Assembly (NCBI RefSeq): GCF_018918055.1
Contig: NZ_JAHLPS010000042.1
Location: 1-60,230, forward strand
Source of the DNA: Caproiciproducens sp. MSJ-32
GTDB taxonomy: Bacteria > Bacillota > Clostridia > Clostridiales > Clostridiaceae
DNA: 60,230 bases
Direction: 5' to 3'
Every line of letters starts with the position of its first letter. Within the stretch, counting starts at the first letter, position 1. Position numbers and translations under genes: made by a program. Below, in pieces: positions 54,536 through 60,230 of the stretch. A model generated the notes under the pieces. That model was given only the letters and a program-made list of their open reading frames with translations, did no database searches and was not told the DNA's origin.

Positions 54536-55078
54536 TTAGCACATCCCTCCTCCCATCATATTAGAGTTATTAGCACATGGGCTCATATTGTTAGCATTAG
54601 TTATTTTATTCATATTTTTGCCGTTCTGCATTTGTTGCTGTTTATAATATTTTATTATATCCTGTGCTCTAAGCTTTAAGGTTTCAACTGTTTTAATATA
54701 TTCTTCATTTTCTGGATCTATTTCGTTAGCTGTAATTATATGTTGTATTCCAACATCAAACCAGCCTTTCTTTAGGAAAACGAAGCCCTTAAGATAATTC
54801 CACTCTGCAGATTCTTTTAAATCTAATATATTTAATTTGCTTTCAGCTAAAGCAATATTATCGTTATCAATAAGAGAGCGTATTTCTTTATAAATGCTTC
54901 CATTAATTAAGGTATCATAAGCCAAATTTGCTTGTTCAAGGGCATCTTCAACTAAGTTTTGCTCTTCAATATCTTGAGGTTTGATTGAATTATATTTTTC
55001 AACTATGTTTTTATATGTTTTAACAATTTCTTCCTTAGAAGAATTTGGACTTACGCCAAGAACAGTATAAGGGTTCAT
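54536..55078 (-). CDS. J-domain-like protein without HPD motif
   Basis: The 180-aa protein starts MNPYTVLGVSPNSSKEEIVKTYKNIVEKYN, a J-domain start; at the place of the invariant HPD it has NSI. The helix III region (ALEQANLAYDTL) is kept. Residues about 70-135 look like a TPR pair (WNYLKGFVFLKKGWFDVGIQ). The tail is Asn/Met-rich and ends CANNSNMMGGGMC. Without HPD it should not stimulate DnaK ATPase, so an adaptor or scaffold role is likelier. Confidence 0.82.
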   Translation of the reverse strand: MNPYTVLGVSPNSSKEEIVKTYKNIVEKYNSIKPQDIEEQNLVEDALEQANLAYDTLINGSIYKEIRSLIDNDNIALAESKLNILDLKESAEWNYLKGFVFLKKGWFDVGIQHIITANEIDPENEEYIKTVETLKLRAQDIIKYYKQQQMQNGKNMNKITNANNMSPCANNSNMMGGGMC

Positions 55079-55216
55079 TAATTCACATCCTTAAAATTAA
55101 TATCATATTACAAATATATAATTTTAGACTTTAATATGTTACAATTAAAATTCGACAAGGTATTTAAATTTGACTAGAAAAGTTATTATAATTAAAGTAG
55201 TAGAATGGAGTAGAAA

Positions 55217-56092
55217 ATGGCTAGATTTAAAAAAATATATATAGAGACAACAAATGTATGTAATTTAACTTGTAATTTTTGTCCTAAAACCAAAAGAAAA
55301 TCAGCTTTTATGAGCAGGGAAGAATTTGAAATTATAATTAATAAAATAAAAGGTCATACAAATTATATTTATTTACATCTTATGGGGGAACCCTTTTTAA
55401 ATAAAAATTTTGAAGAGTTTATTAAAATTGCAAAAAGAGAAAATTTATTTATTAATATAACTACGAATGGAACCTTAATAAATTCAGTAAAAGATATAAT
55501 TTTAAATAATGGCGGATTAAGGCAGATAAATATTTCTCTTCATAGTTTTGAAGCAAACGATAATATTATAGATTTTAATAAATATTTTATAGATATATTA
55601 GATTTTATAAAGGAAGGAAATGAAAGAACCAATACGATATTTTCTTTAAGGCTTTGGAATATTGATACAGAAGAGTTAAAGGCTAATAATAGTTTAAACT
55701 CCGCTATACTAGAACTGATAGAAGATAAATTAGATTTAGATATTAATTTAAAAGAGGAACTTAAATATAAAAATCAACTTAAGCTTAAAGATAAGATATA
55801 TCTAAATATGGCAGAGAAATTTAGCTGGCCGAATTCCAATATAAGTCTTATAAGTGAAGATGTATTTTGTTATGGATTAAGGGATCATATTGGAATATTG
55901 GTAGATGGTACTGTAGTACCTTGCTGTTTAGACAGTGAAGGAACTATAAAACTTGGTAATATTTTCGAACAGGATTTGCAGAGTATTATTGAAGGAGATA
56001 GAGCTAAGAAAATTTATGATGGCTTTTCAAGACGAAGGGCAGTAGAAGAATTATGTAAAAGGTGTGGATATGCTAAACGTAATTTTAAATAG
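55217..56092 (+). CDS. radical SAM/SPASM domain protein
   Basis: The 291-aa protein has the radical SAM cluster motif CNLTCNFC (Cys15, Cys19, Cys22), a GEPFL glycine-rich loop, NITTNGTLI, and a SPASM-like C-terminus with VPCCLDSEG, LGNI and CKRCGY, which would bind extra Fe-S clusters. Substrate unknown; no precursor peptide was seen nearby, so a peptide-modifying role has no support. Next gene starts 11 nt later. Confidence 0.87.
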   Translation: MARFKKIYIETTNVCNLTCNFCPKTKRKSAFMSREEFEIIINKIKGHTNYIYLHLMGEPFLNKNFEEFIKIAKRENLFINITTNGTLINSVKDIILNNGGLRQINISLHSFEANDNIIDFNKYFIDILDFIKEGNERTNTIFSLRLWNIDTEELKANNSLNSAILELIEDKLDLDINLKEELKYKNQLKLKDKIYLNMAEKFSWPNSNISLISEDVFCYGLRDHIGILVDGTVVPCCLDSEGTIKLGNIFEQDLQSIIEGDRAKKIYDGFSRRRAVEELCKRCGYAKRNFK

Positions 56093-56103
56093 GGAGGGGT
56101 TTA

Positions 56104-57081
56104 ATGAAATATATAGATAATCTAGCGGTTAAGATGGCTGTATCTGCAGCTATAGCCTTTGAAATAGGAAATATGTTGAATGTACAATTCTCTGCAGTTG
56201 CAGCAGTAATTGCAATATTGAGTATTCAAGATACAAGAAAAAAATCTTTTGAATTTGCAAAAAAGAGAATTATAGCTTGTGTAATTTCAATAATATTATC
56301 TTTTATTGTATATAATTCGGTTGGGCAAAATTTTATTACTTTCGGAATATTTTTGATTATCTTTATTCCTATTACTTCAAAGTTAAATATCATAGAAGGC
56401 ATGGTTCCTGCGTCAGTATTATCAACCCATTTGCTTTTGGCTGATAAAATTAACTTAAAATGGATTATAAATGAACTCTTAATTACCTTTATTGCTGTTG
56501 GAGTAGCCTCTATAGCTAATCTTTTTATGCCTTCTTATGAAAAGAAATTTAACGAAGATAAGGAATATATTGAAGAGGGATATAAAAAGATATTAACAAA
56601 GATGTCTAAATCATTAATAACCTATACAATTGATATAGATGAAGGAAAGTTAATGAGAGATATAGAAAATAGGTTACATTCTGCTTTAGATAATGCATAT
56701 AAAATTGCAAATAATAAGTTTTCGAAAGGAAGTTCATATTATGTAGAATATATTAATATGAGAATAACTCAATTTGATATAATAAAAAAATTAAGAAGTC
56801 ACTTTGAAAAATTTTATATGTCTTTTGAGCAAACTCATATGATTGCAAAATTAACTAAGAAAGTTGCTGATCAACTTCATGAAAGTAATGATTGTAAAGA
56901 ACTTTTAAAGAATGTAGAGATTTTAAAAGAGGATTTTAAAATAATGGCCTTACCTAAAACAAGGGAAGAATTTGAAAATAGAGCTCAATTACTGCAGTTT
57001 ATTAATGATTTAGAAGATTTATTAAAAGTTAAGAGGAATTTTGTTGTAAATAATGAAAATAAAAGTGTTAAATATAAATAA
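56104..57081 (+). CDS. aromatic acid exporter family (FUSC/ArAE-like) membrane protein
   Basis: The 325-aa protein has an N-terminal membrane half (about five helices in residues 5-150, with AVAAVIAILSIQDTRKKS) and a helical cytoplasmic half (about 150-325). The layout matches ArAE_1 (DUF939) proteins. Substrate unknown. GGGAGGGG lies just before the ATG. Likely operon with the SPASM gene before and the flavoprotein gene 33 nt after. Confidence 0.8.
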   Translation: MKYIDNLAVKMAVSAAIAFEIGNMLNVQFSAVAAVIAILSIQDTRKKSFEFAKKRIIACVISIILSFIVYNSVGQNFITFGIFLIIFIPITSKLNIIEGMVPASVLSTHLLLADKINLKWIINELLITFIAVGVASIANLFMPSYEKKFNEDKEYIEEGYKKILTKMSKSLITYTIDIDEGKLMRDIENRLHSALDNAYKIANNKFSKGSSYYVEYINMRITQFDIIKKLRSHFEKFYMSFEQTHMIAKLTKKVADQLHESNDCKELLKNVEILKEDFKIMALPKTREEFENRAQLLQFINDLEDLLKVKRNFVVNNENKSVKYK

Positions 57082-57114
57082 TAATCTACTAAATTTTTTA
57101 GATAAGGAGAGAGT

Positions 57115-58326
57115 ATGTTAAAGGTTTTAGTAATAGGTGCAGGGCCTGCAGGAATTATGGCGGCATTAACTGCAGTAAATGATAATAAAGTAATTTTAAT
57201 CGAAGGAAATAATGAAATTGGAAAAAAGTTAAAATTAACTGGTGGTGGTAGATGTAATATTACCAATTATAGGGATATTAATGAATTTTTTGATAAGATA
57301 GTTACTAATAGTAAATTTTTATATAGTGCTTTATATTCTTTTACAAATGAAGATCTATTAAACTTTTTTAGGAAAGGAAATTTAGAATATAAAGTAGAAT
57401 TTGATAATGATTATAAGGTATATACTAAAAATGATAAGGCTGATGATGTTATAGAGCTATTAAAAAATGATTTGGAAAGAAATAAGGTTAAAATTTTATA
57501 TAATACAAAAGTAAAGGATCTTATAATTTCTGATAATATTATTAGGGGAGTAATAACTGATAATAATGAAAAAATTTATGCTGATAAAGTAGTAATTGCA
57601 ACTGGTGGGAAAAGTTACCCAACTACAGGTTCAGATGGATCTATGTATGGTATTTTAGAGAAGCACGGACATAAAATAAATCCTCAATATCCAGCATTAA
57701 TACCCTTAGTAATAAAAGAAGGTTTTATAAAGGAACTTCAAGGAATATCCATGAAGGAGGTAGTTATAAAAGCAAAAATTAAAAATAAGAGGATTGAAAA
57801 GGAAGGAGATATGATATTTACTCATTTTGGAATATCTGGGCCTGCTGTTTTAAAGTTTTCTTCCCATATAAATAAAATTTTAGATAAGCAAAATGTAGAA
57901 ATAGTAATAGATTTTTTAAAAAATATCTCTAAAGAAGAATTATCAAAAATAATTAGGAGTAATAAATCAAAGTTAGCTATACATAATTTAAAGGGATATT
58001 TACCATCAAAATTTGTAGAGTTAATTGGTAAAAGACTAAATATAGAAAAGATAAAGGCTGCTGATTTAAGAAAAGAGGATGAAGCTAAATTAATAGAAAA
58101 TATAAAGGAAATGAAGTTAACTGTTGAAAATACCATAACAATAAAAGCGGCAATGGTTACTAGTGGCGGAGTGAATGTTAAGGAAATAAACTCTTCTACT
58201 ATGGAGTCAAAAATAATAAAGAATTTATATTTTGCAGGAGAAGTAATTGATGTAGATGCTGAAACAGGAGGCTATAATTTACAAATAGCATTTTCTACAG
58301 GACATTTGGCAGGAAAACTTTTGTAA
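57115..58326 (+). CDS. HI0933/YhiN family flavoprotein
   Basis: The 403-aa protein begins KVLVIGAGPAGIMAALTA (FAD-binding GxGxxG) and has the family motifs KLKLTGGGRCNITN, VVIATGGKSYPTTGSDG and the C-terminal LYFAGEVIDVDAETGGYNLQIAFSTG. An FAD-dependent oxidoreductase of unknown substrate. AAGGAGAG precedes the ATG. Length normal. Confidence 0.93.
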   Translation: MLKVLVIGAGPAGIMAALTAVNDNKVILIEGNNEIGKKLKLTGGGRCNITNYRDINEFFDKIVTNSKFLYSALYSFTNEDLLNFFRKGNLEYKVEFDNDYKVYTKNDKADDVIELLKNDLERNKVKILYNTKVKDLIISDNIIRGVITDNNEKIYADKVVIATGGKSYPTTGSDGSMYGILEKHGHKINPQYPALIPLVIKEGFIKELQGISMKEVVIKAKIKNKRIEKEGDMIFTHFGISGPAVLKFSSHINKILDKQNVEIVIDFLKNISKEELSKIIRSNKSKLAIHNLKGYLPSKFVELIGKRLNIEKIKAADLRKEDEAKLIENIKEMKLTVENTITIKAAMVTSGGVNVKEINSSTMESKIIKNLYFAGEVIDVDAETGGYNLQIAFSTGHLAGKLL

Positions 58327-58517
58327 TAGTTTGGAGTGTGGAGTTAGTAGTTAGTTTTAGCTTTTGATTTGTTAGTATGCTGAAAATTTGTGATGAGTGT
58401 AAAAAGGCTGTTTCAAACCATAGGTAATGAAACAGCCTTTTCATATTCAGTTTCTTTATCGGAGATAAAAAACTACCTTAACTCCAAACTCAGTCCTCCA
58501 CACTAACTAATCTTTGA
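58327..58517. repeat. intergenic inverted repeat around the terminator
   Basis: A TTTGGAGTGTGGAGTTAGTA-type stretch (from about 58331) is mirrored imperfectly by CTCCAAACTCAGTCCTCCAC and following bases (about 58480-58510). The two flank the terminator at 58402-58443. This looks like a small mosaic repeat or MITE remnant of AT-rich clostridial genomes. Confidence 0.45.
58402..58443. terminator. bidirectional terminator between the flavoprotein and VanW genes
   Basis: AAAAGGCTGTTTCA (58402-58415) pairs perfectly with TGAAACAGCCTTTT (58428-58441), 12-nt loop. Confidence 0.88.
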
Positions 58518-59813
58518 TTAGTTAAATGGTAGATAAGTGCTTCTGTTTAAGTATTGATTTACCACTAAGTTTCCATTCGAATCATAACCGTAAAGATATG
58601 CATCAGCACTTAAATCACTTAAAGGAACGCTTACAGCTTCATAGGTTATGCCATCATCAACGCTTTCGTTTGACCAAAGTTCAATTGTCAAACTACCGTT
58701 ATAAGCATAGGAATGAATAACTAATGGATAGTCAAAATCATTTTGGAATTTTAAATCTATTAAATTATCTGCTAATGTAGCATCTAATCCTATAGGTACA
58801 TAAGTAACTTTCATCATATGATTCATTCTTTCAGTTGGTATAATTCCAGCTCTTAGTATTGTATTATATAGGGTTGATGCAACTTGGCAAACTCCACCAC
58901 CTACTCCAGGTACGACTTGACCACCAACATAGGTATTTGCTTCAACAAAACCATTTTCAATTGTTGTTGGACCAATTGCTTTTTCTGTTGAGAAAGTTTC
59001 TCCTGGCATAACAACTGAATTGTTAATATTTCTTGCTGCTAGTTGAAGGTTTGTCCCACTTGGACCTGCCTTATAGTGGGTTGTATAACTAGATAATTTA
59101 TAATTTACCGTACTTAAGTCAGCTTTCTTTATCTTTGCTTCTACAACATCTGTTGTTCCTGCAATTTCAATTAATTCAGGAGATTTAAGATCTTTAATCT
59201 TAGATGAAAGTTCTTCTTTTAATTTTTCTGAATTTAATTTAATTCCGCTAACATCATCAGAAATACTTATTGAATTTCCAGAAAAATTTATAGTAGCATT
59301 TGTAGGTGCTATATCAACAGCAGAAGATATATTAGAAATGAAATTTTCTAATAGTTCTTCATTATATGAAAGTCCTAAAGCAAATTCTTTACTCTCTGCT
59401 TTCTTAATTAAACTTAATTTCTTAAAGAAATTAAAATCTTTGCCATAGTTAAATATTTCATTTTCTGTTTGTGAAAAATCAATTGAAGCTTCTAACTCCT
59501 TAAAAGAAATAGTAAATTCTTTTCCTTCAGTGGTAACTTTTATATTTTTACTTAATAATTTTTCAACTAAAATAGTAAGCTTATCGTGTAATTCCTCTTT
59601 AGATAAATTAGATAAGTCCGTATCTAGAACATAAACTCCCGGATAGACTTTATTAGAATAACTTTTTACAATATTTAAATTGGTGATAATAAAGTAACTG
59701 GTGACAGCACTAATTATCAATAAAGCTATTATTAAAGTTTTTAGTGATAGGAATTTTTGCTTTTTTGTATTTATTACTTCTGTTTCCTTTGATGTGCTTG
59801 CATTATTATTCAT
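58518..59813 (-). CDS. VanW family protein
   Basis: The protein is 431 aa from the ATG at 59813, with AAAGGTGG before it (an in-frame GTG at 59822 lies in that site). It has a short cytoplasmic N-terminus, one membrane helix (about 25-45), an extracellular PG-binding-4-like region (about 55-220), then the VanW domain with GVGGGVCQVASTLYNTILRA and YVPIGLDATL. A wall-associated protein; the link of the domain to vancomycin clusters does not imply resistance here, since no vanA/H/X genes are near. Confidence 0.9.
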   Translation of the reverse strand: MNNNASTSKETEVINTKKQKFLSLKTLIIALLIISAVTSYFIITNLNIVKSYSNKVYPGVYVLDTDLSNLSKEELHDKLTILVEKLLSKNIKVTTEGKEFTISFKELEASIDFSQTENEIFNYGKDFNFFKKLSLIKKAESKEFALGLSYNEELLENFISNISSAVDIAPTNATINFSGNSISISDDVSGIKLNSEKLKEELSSKIKDLKSPELIEIAGTTDVVEAKIKKADLSTVNYKLSSYTTHYKAGPSGTNLQLAARNINNSVVMPGETFSTEKAIGPTTIENGFVEANTYVGGQVVPGVGGGVCQVASTLYNTILRAGIIPTERMNHMMKVTYVPIGLDATLADNLIDLKFQNDFDYPLVIHSYAYNGSLTIELWSNESVDDGITYEAVSVPLSDLSADAYLYGYDSNGNLVVNQYLNRSTYLPFN

Positions 59814-60126
59814 GATTACCACCTTTCATAAGTCCTATAGATATAGTTTAACTTTAAAATTAAATATTTTCAATATCGAATGTTATAAAATGGAATAACA
59901 AGAACAATTATTTTATAAGAATCTTTTTTTTAAAAAAATAATCTATTTTAAAACTAAAGAGAAGTATTTACAAAAATGACCATAATGCGTTAATATAAGT
60001 TAAAGAAAAAGAAAAATATAAAAAGATAGTGTAAAGTTTCGTATGAAAAAATGAGCAGAAGTTTATTTGAGCAATTTTAATAACTTAACATTAATTTATT
60101 AGATTAATTTATAATTTCAAGCACAA
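59814..60126. other. AT-rich right-hand intergenic region, no gene seen
   Basis: It should hold the vanW promoter (minus strand). No open frame above about 40 codons with a ribosome binding site was seen on either strand, and no RNA element was recognised. Confidence 0.4.
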
Positions 60127-60151
60127 GAAAAAGGCCTTCGGTTGCGGAGGC
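60127..60151 (-). terminator. minus-strand terminator at the right edge
   Basis: On the minus strand GCCTCC (60151-60146) pairs with GAAGGC (60139-60134), with one G-T pair, followed by CTTTTTC. There is no T tract on the plus strand. It implies a minus-strand gene coming from the right. Confidence 0.6.
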
Positions 60152-60181
60152 AAAAAAGTTAATATTTACGTTTGTGACTTA

Positions 60182-60230
60182 TCAAGAAGAAGCAGATTGT
60201 TCTTGCATATGAAGAATAGTTTGTTGACCT
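60182..60230 (-). CDS. possible C-terminal end of a minus-strand gene
   Basis: Reading leftwards from the edge, one frame gives GQQTILHMQEQSASS and a stop at 60184-60182, about 30 nt before the terminator at 60151-60127. Another frame stops nearer the terminator. Too short for identification. Confidence 0.25.
   Translation of the reverse strand, partial: GQQTILHMQEQSASS

Noticed and set aside
55217-56092. RiPP gene cluster around the radical SAM/SPASM protein
   Set aside because: No short precursor-like ORF, peptidase or dedicated peptide exporter adjoins it; the neighbours are an ArAE-like protein and a flavoprotein.
58518-59813. vancomycin resistance locus
   Set aside because: VanW-domain proteins are common in clostridia; none of the vanHAX or vanRS genes are present.
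60151-60184. second IS3 OrfB fragment at the right edge resembling 39242-39275
   Set aside because: The shared GCAAAAAA and TTTGTGA-TTATCA pieces are AT-rich, the protein match is weak, and a minus-strand terminator next to it points to an ordinary gene end.
1-60230. CRISPR array, tRNA, rRNA or prophage
   Set aside because: No regularly spaced repeats, cloverleaf or rRNA sequence, nor phage structural genes were seen on either strand.

Overview
The window is very AT-rich, with A/T-ending codons, strong GGAGG-type ribosome binding sites and frequent TTG/GTG starts. It carries a long fused flagellar operon with a FliR-FlhB fusion, a CBS-domain family II pyrophosphatase, ThiI with its own cysteine desulfurase, and a VanW protein. 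This suggests a motile, Gram-positive member of Clostridium sensu stricto (cluster I) or a close relative. The species cannot be named from sequence alone, and no rRNA, tRNA or CRISPR array was seen.

Layout. 1-1300: left edge with the tail of an unknown gene, a divergent uracil-DNA-glycosylase-like protein whose 3' end carries a 28-bp direct repeat, and a terminator. 1298-2566: a BrnQ branched-chain amino acid carrier. 2585-27648: flagellar region. A short flagellin behind a sigma-D-like promoter and its own terminator comes first, then a long co-directional operon: flgB flgC fliE fliF fliG fliH fliI fliJ fliK flgD (flg_new) flgE flbD motA motB fliL fliO fliP fliQ fliR-flhB flhA flhF flhG pilZ sigD (SwrB-like gene) (small membrane ORF) flgF flgG. 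It encodes the rod, hook, MS ring, export gate and ATPase, stator, a c-di-GMP-sensing brake, the placement GTPase/ATPase pair and the late sigma factor. FliM, FliN/FliY, CheY, filament cap and hook-filament junction proteins are not in the window.

27725-39111: housekeeping genes. A CBS pyrophosphatase is convergent with flgG, followed by a Ca2+-type P-ATPase, nifS-thiI (4-thiouridine in tRNA), two minus-strand hypotheticals, a DUF4003 gene, dinB and deoC. 39112-39855: an internally deleted IS3/IS150-group element sitting in the middle of what looks like the deoC terminator, then two tiny, very basic peptides with excellent ribosome binding sites. 40118-43351: a compact operon of two COG0523 (G3E) GTPases, a YcgR-type permease and a small membrane protein, followed by a DUF3783 gene; probably a metal-handling system.

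43425-59813: an AlbA_2 (Schlafen-like) regulator, an AraC-type regulator, oligoendopeptidase F, a decayed metallophosphoesterase, a UvrD-type helicase with a DEDDh exonuclease inserted in the middle, a split ThrE-type exporter, a J-domain protein lacking its HPD motif, a radical SAM/SPASM protein, an aromatic-acid-exporter-like protein, an HI0933-type flavoprotein and a VanW protein. 59814-60230: no clear gene; a minus-strand terminator suggests a gene entering from the right.

The best candidates for something not usually annotated are the 75-codon ORF between the SwrB-like gene and flgF that seems to need an ATT start, the two basic mini-proteins after the IS remnant, the double-GTPase permease operon, and the glycosylase-like protein at the left edge.
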